Part shown: piece after piece, positions 43,306 to 52,019 of the stretch
How the letters are laid out: each line of letters opens with the position of its first letter
How positions within the stretch are numbered: the stretch's first letter is position 1
Source of the DNA: JAEUJM01 sp041918615
GTDB taxonomy: Bacteria; Actinomycetota; Acidimicrobiia; Acidimicrobiales; DATDAH01
Length of the DNA stretch: 64,000 nucleotides
Assembly: GCA_041918615.1 (NCBI GenBank)
Contig: JAYRVH010000030.1
Span: forward strand, 284,817 to 348,816
Reading direction: 5' to 3'
Made by a program: the position numbers and the translations under genes
Notes under the pieces: generated by a model
Seen by the model: only the letters and a program-made list of their open reading frames with translations
What the model was told of the DNA's origin: nothing
Database searches by the model: none

Positions 43306-43788
43306 TCACCCCAGCAGGAGGTTCACCAGATTCCAGCTGACGACGACCACGTACGCGAGCACGGCCATCGAGAGTGCCCGGTTCACGATGCGTGAGTCGG
43401 GGGGGCACGCGTTCACCACGACGACCACGACCAGGACGCCCGCCAGCTTGACGAGGAGCGGTGCCAGCGGATCGTCGATGACGCCGGCCATGAAGGGGTT
43501 GCCCTCCCGCCCCCCTGCGTCCAGCACTGCCCGGGTGGTCATCAGGTCGAGGGCGTTCAGGAGGGCTAGTGCCACGAGGAGCACCCAGCGACTGCCGATC
43601 AGCGGAACCCGGTTGGGGTCGACGAGCGGCAACGCCTCCGGCGTCGTCGGCGCGGTCGGACCATCGAGACCGCGGAGGTCGAGTACCGCCTCGTCGCGGA
43701 GGTCGAGCACCACCCCGTCTCGGACGTCGCCGTCCACCGCGGCGTTCACAGGAATTCCCGATTCACGTTCAAGTTCGGTTCGGTCCAT
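43306..43788 (-). CDS. DUF5658-type small membrane protein
   Basis: A 160-aa protein (176 if it starts at the GTG at 43836). After an acidic N-terminus it has about four TM helices, with the diagnostic LNALDLMTTRAVLDAGGREGNPFM segment (here in two parts) followed by VKLAGVLVVVVVVNACPP. This arrangement matches DUF5658. A TACGGT hexamer 8 bases before the ATG at 43788 favours the shorter protein. Function unknown. It lies upstream of the amidohydrolase operon with its own probable promoter. Confidence 0.7.
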   Translation of the reverse strand: MDRTELERESGIPVNAAVDGDVRDGVVLDLRDEAVLDLRGLDGPTAPTTPEALPLVDPNRVPLIGSRWVLLVALALLNALDLMTTRAVLDAGGREGNPFMAGVIDDPLAPLLVKLAGVLVVVVVVNACPPDSRIVNRALSMAVLAYVVVVSWNLVNLLLG

Positions 43789-43796
43789 GCCGATAG

Positions 43797-43802
43797 ACCG
43801 TA
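43797..43802 (-). promoter_or_regulatory. -10 hexamer of the DUF5658 gene
   Basis: TACGGT (minus strand) ends 8 bases before the ATG at 43788. Confidence 0.35.
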
Positions 43803-43839
43803 GCGCACTTTCTCGGAGCGTGGTCAGATTTCCCACTTT

Positions 43840-43868
43840 CCGCGTTCGCAGCTGAGTGGCGAACGCGG
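43840..43868. terminator. perfect 10-bp hairpin after the EthD-SDR operon
   Basis: CCGCGTTCGC (43840-43849) and GCGAACGCGG (43859-43868) form a perfect 10-bp stem with a 9-base loop, 8 bases beyond the SDR stop. No U-tract, but a typical high-GC terminator stem. Confidence 0.65.
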
Positions 43869-43876
43869 CGAATCTC

Positions 43877-44662
43877 CTACGGCTCGCCCAGGAAGAGGCG
43901 GAGCACGGGGTCGGACTGCGCGCTCGGAAGCAGGCTGCCGCCGTCGACCACCAGGTTCTGACCGGTCACGTAGCCGGCCTCGTCGGAGCAGAGGAACACC
44001 ACCACCGAGGCGACCTCGTCGGCCGTGCCCACCCGGCCGAGGGGCGTGCCCGCCTCGATCGCCCGGCGGAGTGCGTCGTCACGGACGGCCATCGCCGTCA
44101 ACGGGGTGTCGATGAAGCCGGGCGACACGCAGTTCACCCGCACGGTGGGGGCGTATTCCAACGCCGCGCTCATGGTGAGGGAGATGGCGCCCGCCTTGGC
44201 CGCGCTGTACGGCGCCTCGCCCCGGGTGGGACGGATGCCACTGACCGATGCCATGTTCACGACGGCCCCACCGCCGGCCGCCAGGAGGTGGGGCATCGCC
44301 GCCCTGATGCCGTTGAACACGCCGCGGAGGTTGACGGCGACGAGCCGGTCCCACTCGTCGTCGTCGTAGTCGTGCAGCCGGCGGACGTTTCCCACCCCCG
44401 CGTTGTTGAAGACGGTGTCGAGCCCGTCGAGGCGCTCGGCCGCTTCGGCGAACGCTCCGGTGACGGCACCACTGTCGGCCACGTCGACCACGATCGGGAG
44501 GGCACCCGTCTCGGTGGCGACCTGGCGCACGGCGTCCGCATCGATGTCGAGGGCGGCAACCGCCGCCCCCTCGACGACCATCCTGCGGCACGTGGCGGCA
44601 CCGATGCCCGAACCGGCGCCCGTGACGACCGCCCGGCGCCCGGCCAGCAGCCCCCCACTCAC
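43877..44662 (-). CDS. short-chain dehydrogenase/reductase
   Basis: A 261-aa classical SDR: TGAGSGIGAATC (residues 14-25, NAD-binding), FNNAGVGN near 85, Ser 139 (NMASVSG), and the YSAAK motif with Tyr 152 and Lys 156, then NCVSPGFIDTPL near 185. The start GTG at 44662 overlaps the EthD stop (GTGA). The longer frame to 44812 overlaps the EthD gene out of phase. It probably oxidises a hydroxy-acyl-CoA or sterol-like alcohol with the preceding EthD protein. Confidence 0.9.
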   Translation of the reverse strand: MSGGLLAGRRAVVTGAGSGIGAATCRRMVVEGAAVAALDIDADAVRQVATETGALPIVVDVADSGAVTGAFAEAAERLDGLDTVFNNAGVGNVRRLHDYDDDEWDRLVAVNLRGVFNGIRAAMPHLLAAGGGAVVNMASVSGIRPTRGEAPYSAAKAGAISLTMSAALEYAPTVRVNCVSPGFIDTPLTAMAVRDDALRRAIEAGTPLGRVGTADEVASVVVFLCSDEAGYVTGQNLVVDGGSLLPSAQSDPVLRLFLGEP

Positions 44663-45012
44663 ACGGCGCCGCCGATGATGACGGTGGGCTCGGGGCTCAT
44701 CATCCACACCAGGCCGTCGCGGTGGAGGAAGCGGGCTTCGTCGGGATACACCAACGCGGCGTAGGCGGGCTCGGCGGTGAACGCCTGGAAGTCCTCCAGG
44801 GCACGGAACCACTGCACCGCGATGCCGTCGAAGCCCTCGGTGCCCGCCCAGACCCCCACGTCGGCCGGCTCGAGTTGCTCGTAGCGGACGATGTGGCGTG
44901 CCAGTTCAGGGGTGCCCGCGATCAGGGGCCCGTGGCGCTCGTGCCAGTGCCGTCGGAACTCCTCGACGGACAGGTCGGGGTTCCGCTTCAGGAAGACGGT
45001 GAGGCGCAGCAT
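44659..45012 (-). CDS. EthD domain (dimeric alpha-beta barrel) protein
   Basis: A 117-aa EthD-type protein: TVFLKRNPDLSVEEFRRHWHERHGPLI (residues 5-31) is the diagnostic N-terminal part, followed by FDGIAVQWFRALEDFQAF and DEARFLH. EthD proteins occur in ether, aromatic and polyketide metabolism. TAGCGT lies 6 bases before the ATG, so a leaderless start is likely. It is translationally coupled to the SDR gene. Confidence 0.83.
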   Translation of the reverse strand: MLRLTVFLKRNPDLSVEEFRRHWHERHGPLIAGTPELARHIVRYEQLEPADVGVWAGTEGFDGIAVQWFRALEDFQAFTAEPAYAALVYPDEARFLHRDGLVWMMSPEPTVIIGGAV

Positions 45013-45018
45013 CCCGCC

Positions 45019-45024
45019 ACGCTA
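45019..45024 (-). promoter_or_regulatory. -10 hexamer of the EthD-SDR operon, leaderless
   Basis: TAGCGT (minus strand), 6 bases before the ATG at 45012. Confidence 0.5.
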
Positions 45025-45046
45025 CGAGACGGCCCGATCCTCTGCG

Positions 45047-45445
45047 TCACACATGGGCGGGGAGAGCGGGGGCCGGCACCGGCGGCGGCACGACGTCCCA
45101 GTAGTCATGCCAGGCGGCGATCAGGCCGTCCACCAGCTCGAAGGCCCCGACCACCGGCAACTCCAGGACGGATCCGTCGAGCAGCACGTATCGCTCGATG
45201 CGTTCGACCATGACCAGGTCGCCGTCCTCGGCGACGGTGACGACCTCGACCTCGATCCGACGGAACAGCGAGCGGAACGTCGCGAGCGACTCGCCTATCG
45301 CCGGCGCGCCACACACCTCGGCACCCTCGACCGGCACGTTCTCGTAGGTCGCGTCGTGCGTGAAGAAGTCGGCGGCGGCTGACGGAAGCCCCAACTCGGG
45401 CCACGACGTCACCCAGAGAACGATCTGCTCTGCGTTGTCGGCCAT
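45047..45445 (-). CDS. SnoaL/limonene-epoxide-hydrolase-like NTF2-fold protein
   Basis: A 132-aa protein with the cone-like NTF2 fold: SAAADFFTHDATYENVPVE near residues 23-41, a central RIEVEVVTVAEDGDLVMVERIERYVL region with alternating charged residues, and ELPVVGAFELVDGLIAAWHDYWD at the end. The Arg, Asp and Tyr pattern resembles limonene-1,2-epoxide hydrolases, although the complete catalytic set is not certain. TACTGT ends 7 bases before the ATG. Confidence 0.75.
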   Translation of the reverse strand: MADNAEQIVLWVTSWPELGLPSAAADFFTHDATYENVPVEGAEVCGAPAIGESLATFRSLFRRIEVEVVTVAEDGDLVMVERIERYVLLDGSVLELPVVGAFELVDGLIAAWHDYWDVVPPPVPAPALPAHV

Positions 45446-45452
45446 GGCCTCG

Positions 45453-45458
45453 ACAGTA
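45453..45458 (-). promoter_or_regulatory. -10 hexamer of the SnoaL-like gene
   Basis: TACTGT (minus strand), 7 bases before the ATG at 45445. Confidence 0.45.
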
Positions 45459-45522
45459 CGGAAGCATCGACGAGGTGTGAATGGGTCGGACGGACCTTTG
45501 CTCCCGAGAACCGAAGAACCGT

Positions 45523-47037
45523 TCAGCGGCCCGCACTCGAACGCCAGGCGGCTTCCTCCTCGCCGAGCGGCGTCGAGGGCGCGCCGTCGACGAACGGCCA
45601 GATCTCCTCGGCGATGCGCCGCCAGTTGGCGGTGGCCCGCAATTCGCCCAACACTGCGTAGAGGCCCAGGTTGATGCGCTGGATGATCACGAAGCTGGGC
45701 GGCACGTTGGCCGCCTTCATGATCTCGGCGTGGGGACCGCCGAGATCGAACACCTGACGGACCGTCTCCGATGCGTAGGCCTCGTCGATCGTCGTCACCT
45801 CATCCTCGAGCACGAACTCGTAGAAGTGGCCGAAGTACTGCTTGACCTCGTCGTCGGTGAACGGTGCCCCCGCCCGGAGCAGGCCGACGTCCTCGATGAC
45901 CCGCCGGAAGGCCGCTGGGTCGTGGTTCAGCACCATCGTGTCGATCATGTCGTGGAAGACCCGCACCTCGTCGGGGAGGAACCGCTTGACGAGGCCGAAG
46001 TCGAGGAAGGTCACCCGCCCACCGGGCTCGAAGAGGTAGTTGCCAGGGTGCGGGTCGCCGTTGAACGCCTTCAGGCGGTAGAGGCTGCCGAAGACGAACC
46101 GGTAGATCGCCTCGGCGGCGAGGTTGCGCTCGTCCTGGCTCCACCCGGCAAGGGCCTCGAAGCGAACCCCGTCGGCCAGTTCGGACGTGAGCACGCGGGC
46201 GGCGCTCAGCTCGTCGACCACGGCGGGCACCGAGATGAACGGGTGGTCGGCGTAGTAGTCGGCGAACAGGCGCTGGTTGTCGGCCTCGAGCCGGTAGTCC
46301 AGCTCCTCGACGAGCCGTTCCTTGAGCTCGACCACCAGAGCCTTCGGGTCGAGGCCGGGGAAGAGCATCCCGGTGGCCTGGAACAGCAGGTCGACGTTGG
46401 CGAGGTCGGCCCGGATGGCGTCGTCGACACCCGGGTACTGCACCTTCACCGCCACGCGGCGGCCGTCGCGCGTGATCGCCCGGTGCACCTGGCCGATCGA
46501 GGCGGACGCGAGCGGCCGGCGGTCCCACTCGGCGAACAGCACATCGGGGTGCTCGCCCAGTTCCCTCTCGATCACCCCGGCGGCCAGGTCGGCGCTCATC
46601 GGCGGGGCGTCCTGGCGGAGGTCGGCGAGCGCGACCCGCACGTGCTCGGGGAGGCCCTGATCGAGGTAGCTCGCCATCTGGCCCAGCTTCATGAGGGCGC
46701 CCTTCATGTTGCCGAGGGCATCGGCGACGGCCTCGGCGGTCCGCAACTGGAAGGCCTGGTCGAGGTCGTCGTGCCTGTCCGGGTGCGTGAAGGCCCGCCG
46801 GGTGCGGTGGACGGCATAGGAGCCGGACGCCTGGGCGCCCATCTTGGCGAGACCGAGGCTGCGCTCGGCGCGGGAGGTGGCGAGCCCCAACCCTCGGGGG
46901 GCATCGGGCGCGGTGGCCTCGGGCGGTGCCGACTCACGCGACCGTGCCACCCGTCGCCGGGACCACCAGGCGAGGACACCGGCCCCGAGAGCGAGCACCA
47001 CGACCAGACGGGCGATTCGCCCCTCGGCGCGTCTCAC
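45523..47037 (-). CDS. ABC1/UbiB family atypical kinase
   Basis: A 504-aa protein with an N-terminal membrane-like segment (LVVVLALGAGVLAWW, residues 11-25) and the ABC1 domain: KGALMKLGQMASYLDQ near 112 (KxGQ motif), LASASIGQVHRA near 176 (replaces the glycine loop), VAVKVQYPG near 195, NGDPHPGNYLF near 323 (catalytic) and FLDFGLVKRF near 341 (metal-binding DFG). UbiB/Coq8-like proteins support isoprenoid or lipid metabolism; here it may act on membrane lipids. All signature residues are present. Confidence 0.88.
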   Translation of the reverse strand: MRRAEGRIARLVVVLALGAGVLAWWSRRRVARSRESAPPEATAPDAPRGLGLATSRAERSLGLAKMGAQASGSYAVHRTRRAFTHPDRHDDLDQAFQLRTAEAVADALGNMKGALMKLGQMASYLDQGLPEHVRVALADLRQDAPPMSADLAAGVIERELGEHPDVLFAEWDRRPLASASIGQVHRAITRDGRRVAVKVQYPGVDDAIRADLANVDLLFQATGMLFPGLDPKALVVELKERLVEELDYRLEADNQRLFADYYADHPFISVPAVVDELSAARVLTSELADGVRFEALAGWSQDERNLAAEAIYRFVFGSLYRLKAFNGDPHPGNYLFEPGGRVTFLDFGLVKRFLPDEVRVFHDMIDTMVLNHDPAAFRRVIEDVGLLRAGAPFTDDEVKQYFGHFYEFVLEDEVTTIDEAYASETVRQVFDLGGPHAEIMKAANVPPSFVIIQRINLGLYAVLGELRATANWRRIAEEIWPFVDGAPSTPLGEEEAAWRSSAGR

Positions 47038-47073
47038 CCGGCTGCCGACGGGGCCATCACCCCAGGGCCACGG

Positions 47074-47706
47074 TCAACGACCGCGGCCGATCGCCCACGA
47101 AGCGGTGATCTCGTCGACCGTGGTGAGGGTGGCCAGCAAGGACAGCGTGTTGTCGATCACCGCATCGGCGTAGTCCTCGGGGATGCCCGCCACCGCGTCG
47201 CGGGGCAGCACGAACTGGTAGCCGGCGTTCACGGCATCCATGGCGAAGTTGGTCATCCCCACGTTCACCGACACCCCGACACCCACGACCGTGGTGGCGC
47301 CGAGGTTGCGCAGGACGGCATCGAGGTCGGTGCCACCCATGGGCCCGAGGCCGTGCAGTCGTGTGAGCACCACATCGGCCTCGCTCACGCCGATCTCGGG
47401 GATCACCGCCACGGCATCGCTGCCGGGCAGCAGCGCCACCGGCAGCTTGCGCATGCCGGCGAACAGCCGGGCGTTGTCGTTCGAGCCCCGGCCGTCGGCC
47501 CGGCGCGCGGCGACGCAGTGCACCACCGGCACACCGGCGGCGCGCGCCGCGGCGACCAGTCGGGCCGCCGCCGGCACCATCGTCCGGCGGGCGATCTCGG
47601 CCAGCTGCGGCAGAGCGGCGTCGGGGCCGATCACACCGTTCTGGCACTCCTGGGTCACCACCACCGTGTGGGCGGGTGCGACCAGGGACGTCAGGTCGAT
47701 CGCCAT
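47074..47706 (-). CDS. isochorismatase-like fold protein lacking the catalytic cysteine
   Basis: A 210-aa isochorismatase-superfamily protein. The strand TVVVTQECQNGVIG stands where VIDMQ is usual, so the catalytic Asp is Glu 20. Near residue 140 the family normally has NVCVES with the nucleophile Cys; here it reads VSVNVGMTNFAMDAVNAGY, with Gly at that position. Known cysteine-hydrolase chemistry therefore looks impossible, although isochorismatases proper also lack the Cys. Substrate and activity unknown. Located next to an LLM gene on the same strand. Confidence 0.8.
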   Translation of the reverse strand: MAIDLTSLVAPAHTVVVTQECQNGVIGPDAALPQLAEIARRTMVPAAARLVAAARAAGVPVVHCVAARRADGRGSNDNARLFAGMRKLPVALLPGSDAVAVIPEIGVSEADVVLTRLHGLGPMGGTDLDAVLRNLGATTVVGVGVSVNVGMTNFAMDAVNAGYQFVLPRDAVAGIPEDYADAVIDNTLSLLATLTTVDEITASWAIGRGR

Positions 47707-47817
47707 GTCACGACCCTGCCAGACGGCGGGCAGCGAGCGCTGCTCTTGCCTGGACCGTCGGGCCTGGCTGACCGGGGTCCATCTGACCGAAGGCGACGGC
47801 GAACCCGATCGGTGCCA

Positions 47818-48789
47818 TCAGAGACGGGGAAGGACCTCGTCCTCGAACAGCCGCAGGCTGCGCCAGGCCGTCTCGGGGGCGATGCCGCCGCACATCGGGT
47901 GGAACACCAGGACGTGGTGCTCCTTGCCGAAGGCGACGCACTGGTCCGGGGTGAGGATCTGGAACAGGCCGTCGGCCCGCAACTCGTCGACGGTGGCCAC
48001 GTCGCGATGCACGGCGGAGCGTTGGCCGGGACGTTGCCAGCGGGCGTAGGTGGCGGTGTCGTACAGCAGGTTCTCGCCGATCTCGCGCCACAGGGCGTCC
48101 GGGTCCTCGGCCACGAAGACGTTCGCGACCTCGGGCGCCGGCATGATGCACATCCCCGGTTCGTGCCCGTTGGCGCGAGACTCCTCCTCGAACCAGGCAC
48201 GGAGCTGCGGGTCGTGGATGGCGGGCTGGAACCCCAACCCGAGCCGGCCGGCGCGGCGGGCGGCGATCTCGGTGGACCCACCGACCAGCACCAGTGGGTG
48301 CGGCTTGGTGAACGGCGGCGGGGTGACCCGCACCGTGGCCCCCCGGTAGGGGAACGGTTCGCCCGTCCAGGCTTGGATCATGACCCGGAGCTTGTCCTCC
48401 ATGAGCGCGCCGCGGCCCTTCCACGGCACGCCGAAGAGCGCGTACTCCTCGGGCCGGTAGCCGAGGCCGGCGACGACCGACACCCGGCCCCCACTCGCCA
48501 GATCGAGCACGGCGAGGTCCTCCGCCAGGCGGATCGGGTCGTGCAACGGCACGAGCAGTGCCTGGACGCTGATGGGCACCGTGCGGGTCGCGCCGACGAG
48601 GGTGCCGGCCATCGCGAGTGGGCCGGACAGGTAGCCATCCTCGGCCGAGTGGTGCTCGGACAGCACAATGGCCTCGAAGTCGAGCCGGTCGGCCCAGGCG
48701 GACATCTCGACGGCCGCCGCGTAGAGGTCGCGGGCGGGCGCGCCGAACGTCGGTGCGCGGAGATCGAATCGGATGACGCACCTGGCCAT
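47818..48789 (-). CDS. LLM-class flavin/F420-dependent oxidoreductase
   Basis: A 323-aa luciferase-like monooxygenase-family protein: VIRFDLRAPTFGAP at the N-terminus, FEAIVLSEHHSAEDGYLSGPL near 38-58, LAVLDLASGGRVSVVAGLGYRPEEYALFG around 97-125, and PLVLVGGSTEIAARRAGRLGLG near 175-197. The ATG at 48789 has an AGGAG site 9 bases upstream. Only 28 bases separate it from the divergent ligase start, and an inverted repeat lies between. The cofactor could be FMN or F420; cofC shows that F420 is made. Confidence 0.85.
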   Translation of the reverse strand: MARCVIRFDLRAPTFGAPARDLYAAAVEMSAWADRLDFEAIVLSEHHSAEDGYLSGPLAMAGTLVGATRTVPISVQALLVPLHDPIRLAEDLAVLDLASGGRVSVVAGLGYRPEEYALFGVPWKGRGALMEDKLRVMIQAWTGEPFPYRGATVRVTPPPFTKPHPLVLVGGSTEIAARRAGRLGLGFQPAIHDPQLRAWFEEESRANGHEPGMCIMPAPEVANVFVAEDPDALWREIGENLLYDTATYARWQRPGQRSAVHRDVATVDELRADGLFQILTPDQCVAFGKEHHVLVFHPMCGGIAPETAWRSLRLFEDEVLPRL

Positions 48790-48809
48790 GGGAGGGCTCC
48801 TGCGAGAAG

Positions 48810-48824
48810 CTGACGGGGTGTCAG
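48810..48824. promoter_or_regulatory. CTGAC-N5-GTCAG operator between divergent LLM and ligase genes
   Basis: CTGACGGGGTGTCAG, an inverted repeat with 5-base arms, contains the ligase start codon (GTG at 48818). A bound regulator could control both genes at once. Same arms as 22894-22908. Confidence 0.5.
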
Positions 48825-50347
48825 ATACTGGCATCCTCACCGACGCACTGCGAGGTTCGGCGCAACGCTTCGGTGACGCGCCCGCCTTCGTGAGCGCCGC
48901 CGGATGGCCGTTGTCGTTCGCCGAGCTCGACCGGTCCAGCGACGAGGCGGCCGTCGGGATGGCCGAGCGGGGCGTCGAGGCGGGCTCGGTGGTAGCCCTG
49001 CTCCTGGGGTCGAGCACGGACTACGCCGTCGCCTACGCGGCCCTCGCCAAGCTGGGCGCGATCACCGCCGGAGTCAACCCCCGCTTCACCCGGCCCGAGC
49101 AACGCCGCGCGCTCGAGGTCGTGCGCCCGTCGTTCGTCGTGACCACCGAGGACGGCGCGGCGGCGGCCACCGGCTCCGGCGTGGGAGACGGCGCTCTGCT
49201 CGCGATCGAAGCGGCCACCGGTGCCGATCGGCTGCTGGCCGACATCCGCGTCCACGACGGAGTCCCTCCGCCGCTCCCGCCCGACGCCGACCGGCCCGTC
49301 GCCATCGTCCTCACCTCGGGCACCACGGGTCGCCCGAAGGGGGCGGTCTTCACCGACCGTCAGCTCGCCGCCGTGATCCAGATCGACACCGGCGGGTCCT
49401 GGGGAGGGGGCGGGGCCATGCTGGCCGGCACCGAGCTCGCCCACGTGGGCTTCATGACCAAGCTCCCGTGGTACCTGCGACGAGGGCACACGATCCACCT
49501 GCTCGACCGCTGGCGCGCCCTCGACGTGCTCCGACTCGTCGAACGTGAGCAGATGCCAACCGTCGGCGGCGTGGCGCCCCAGCTCGCGCTCATGTTGGGC
49601 CGGCCCGAGTTCGACTCGTTCGACCTCTCTCACGTGGCCGCCATCGTGATGGGCGGCGGCCCGTCGCCACCGGCGCTGGTCTCCGAGGCCCGCCGGCGCT
49701 TCGGAGCGGCCTACTCGATCCGCTACTCGTCCACCGAGTCCGGTGGTGTGGGCACCGCCACCGCCTTCGATGCGGACGACGAGGAGGCGCTCCACACGGT
49801 GGGCCGGCCCCGACCCGGCGTCGAGCTGGCGATCAGGGACACCCACGGCGAAGAGGTGCGCCCCGGGGTGATCGGCGAGGTCTGCCTCCGGTCCGGAGCG
49901 GTGATGTCGGGGTACTGGCGCGATCCGGTCAGCACCGCCGCGACCGTGGTCGACGGGTGGCTGCACACCGGCGACCTGGGCCTGATCGACGACCGAGGCT
50001 GCCTGCGGCTGGCCGGCCGCCGCAAGGAGATGTACATCCGGGGCGGCTACAACGTGTACCCCATGGAGGTCGAGGCGGTGCTCGCGTCTCACCCCCTCGT
50101 CGCCGACGTGGCCGTGGCCCCGCGGCCCGACCCGGTCATGGGAGAGATCGGGGTCGCCGTCGTCGTCGCCCGGCCGGGTGAGCGGGTCCCCACGCTCGAG
50201 GAGCTCAGGACCTTCGCCGCCGAGCGTCTCTCGGCCCACAAGCTGCCCGAGGCTCTCCGGCTCGTCGACGAGTTGCCCCACACGACCGGGCAGAAGGTCG
50301 ATCGGCGGGCGCTCGCCGCCTTCGAGTCGGGGGCGCAAGCGGGTTGA
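48818..50347 (+). CDS. AMP-dependent acyl-CoA ligase
   Basis: A 509-aa adenylate-forming enzyme: VLTSGTTGRPKGAVFTD near residue 165, RYSSTESGG near 301, GWLHTGDLGLIDDRGCLRLAGRRKEMYIRGGYNVYPMEVE around 378-418, and TTGQKVDRRAL near 490 with the catalytic Lys. The GTG at 48818 gives the usual N-terminus (GILTDALRGSAQRFGDAPAF); the longer ORF would enter the divergent gene. It is followed at once by a molybdopterin-type membrane protein. Confidence 0.87.
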   Translation: MSDTGILTDALRGSAQRFGDAPAFVSAAGWPLSFAELDRSSDEAAVGMAERGVEAGSVVALLLGSSTDYAVAYAALAKLGAITAGVNPRFTRPEQRRALEVVRPSFVVTTEDGAAAATGSGVGDGALLAIEAATGADRLLADIRVHDGVPPPLPPDADRPVAIVLTSGTTGRPKGAVFTDRQLAAVIQIDTGGSWGGGGAMLAGTELAHVGFMTKLPWYLRRGHTIHLLDRWRALDVLRLVEREQMPTVGGVAPQLALMLGRPEFDSFDLSHVAAIVMGGGPSPPALVSEARRRFGAAYSIRYSSTESGGVGTATAFDADDEEALHTVGRPRPGVELAIRDTHGEEVRPGVIGEVCLRSGAVMSGYWRDPVSTAATVVDGWLHTGDLGLIDDRGCLRLAGRRKEMYIRGGYNVYPMEVEAVLASHPLVADVAVAPRPDPVMGEIGVAVVVARPGERVPTLEELRTFAAERLSAHKLPEALRLVDELPHTTGQKVDRRALAAFESGAQAG

Positions 50348-50364
50348 GAGACCGATCCGGCAGA

Positions 50365-51948
50365 ATGCGCGAGTACGGGACCCAATCGGTCGCCCCCGAC
50401 GTTGAGACCAGTGTGACCACCGACACCGACGCGTCCCCGGCCCGCGCCCGGGTGGCCGGCGCCATCGCCGCGGCGATGGCCCTGGCGGTCACCGAGGTGG
50501 TGGCCGCACTGGCGGCGAGCGTGCCCTCGCTGATCGTGGCGATCGGCGACGTCTTCGTCGACGGGCTGCCGGGGGACACCACCAGGTCGGTCATCGGCGC
50601 CATCGGCACCGCCGACAAGCCCGCCCTGCTCATCGGCATCGTGGTGATCTCGCTGCTCATCGGGGCCGCGACGGGCACCGCTTCGTTGCGTCGGCCTTGG
50701 GTCGGCCCCGCCGTGTTCGGCGGCTTCGCGACGCTCGGCGCCCTCGCCGGCATCCGCTCGCCGCTGGCCTCCGACCTCGGCGCGGTGGCGGCCGCCACCG
50801 CCGGTGGACTGGCCGGCGTGCTCACCTTGCGCCTGCTGCTGGCGGCCGCCGCCGAACCGGCGGGGACACGTCCGTCCGGGGCCGACGCCGGCCGGAGGCA
50901 CTTCCTCGGGCTCGCCGCCGCACTGGGTGGGTTCGCGGCGTTCTGCGGGCTGGGCGGCCGGGCACTGACACGACGGTTCAACGTGGAGGCGGCACGCGAT
51001 CAGGTGGTGCTCCCCACCCCGGCCGTCGTCGGCGGCACCCGGCCCACCGCCGCCGACGGTGGGCTCGACGTCGACGGCCTGGCCGACTTCATCACGCCCA
51101 ACGACAGCTTCTACCGGATCGACACGGCCCTCTCGACCCCACAGGTCGACCCCGCCGACTGGCGGCTCCACATCGACGGCATGGTGGACGAGCCGCTCGA
51201 GCTCACCTTCGCCGACCTGCTCGACATGCCGCTGGTCGAGAAGGCCGTCACACTCGCCTGTGTCTCCAACGAGGTCGGCGGCGAGCTCGTCGGCAACGCC
51301 CGCTGGCTCGGCGTGCCGCTGCGCCGGCTGCTCCGCGAGGCCGGCGTCCAGCAGGGGGCCACCCAGGTGATGGGCCACTCGGTCGACGGCTTCACCGCCG
51401 GCTTCCCCACCGAGGTGCTCGACGACGACCGGCCCGCGCTCGTGGCGGTGGGCATGAACGGCGAGCCGCTGCCCACCGCGCACGGCTTCCCGGCGCGCCT
51501 CATCATCGGCGGTCTCTACGGCTACGTGTCCAACACCAAGTGGCTCAGCCGCATCGAGCTCACCACCCTCGACGGCGCCGACGGCTACTGGATACCTCGG
51601 GGATGGTCCAAGCTCGGCCCCATCAAGACGCAGTGCCGCATCGATGTCGCCGGTTCGCGGACGGGCGGCCCCGGCCCGATCGCCGGTGTGGCGTGGGCGC
51701 CGACGCGTGGGATCGAGAAGGTCGAGGTGCAGATCGACGAAGGCGGGTGGCGGGAGGCCCGGCTCGGGCCCGGCACGTCGGACAACACCTGGCGCCAGTG
51801 GGTGCTCGACTGGAGCCCGGCGCCGGGCACCTACCGGCTCCGTGCGCGTGCCACCGACGGCACGGGCGATACCCAGACCGGGGACACGGCGCCCCCCGCC
51901 CCCGACGGGGCGACCGGCTACCCCTCGGCCACCGTCACCATCTCGTGA
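50365..51948 (+). CDS. membrane-anchored molybdopterin (sulfite oxidase-fold) oxidoreductase
   Basis: A 527-aa protein with an N-terminal block of about four TM helices (residues 30-160) and a second hydrophobic segment after RRHFLGLAAALGG that may direct Tat-type export. The sulfite-oxidase molybdopterin domain follows: VTLACVSNEVGGEL with the Mo-ligand Cys, LLREAGVQQGATQV, and GFPARLIIGGLYGYVSNTKWL. The C-terminal dimerisation domain has GVAWAPTRGIEKVEVQIDEGGW. It resembles YedY/SorA-like oxidoreductases with an integral membrane module. The start is uncertain: a TTG at 50344 or a GTG at 50413 are alternatives. Confidence 0.83.
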   Translation: MREYGTQSVAPDVETSVTTDTDASPARARVAGAIAAAMALAVTEVVAALAASVPSLIVAIGDVFVDGLPGDTTRSVIGAIGTADKPALLIGIVVISLLIGAATGTASLRRPWVGPAVFGGFATLGALAGIRSPLASDLGAVAAATAGGLAGVLTLRLLLAAAAEPAGTRPSGADAGRRHFLGLAAALGGFAAFCGLGGRALTRRFNVEAARDQVVLPTPAVVGGTRPTAADGGLDVDGLADFITPNDSFYRIDTALSTPQVDPADWRLHIDGMVDEPLELTFADLLDMPLVEKAVTLACVSNEVGGELVGNARWLGVPLRRLLREAGVQQGATQVMGHSVDGFTAGFPTEVLDDDRPALVAVGMNGEPLPTAHGFPARLIIGGLYGYVSNTKWLSRIELTTLDGADGYWIPRGWSKLGPIKTQCRIDVAGSRTGGPGPIAGVAWAPTRGIEKVEVQIDEGGWREARLGPGTSDNTWRQWVLDWSPAPGTYRLRARATDGTGDTQTGDTAPPAPDGATGYPSATVTIS

Positions 51949-52019
51949 CCGGGCGAGGCGTCAGGCTCGGCCAGGCCGCACCTGGGCTCGCAAGGATCAT
52001 GGCACGACGACAGGGCAGG

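Noticed and set aside
45481..48813. A very long open frame (about 1110 codons) on the plus strand
   Set aside because: It is antisense to ABC1, isochorismatase and LLM genes that carry full family motifs. GC-rich DNA with GC-biased third positions leaves such shadow frames open; the protein is low-complexity (G, A, R, H, V) without domains.
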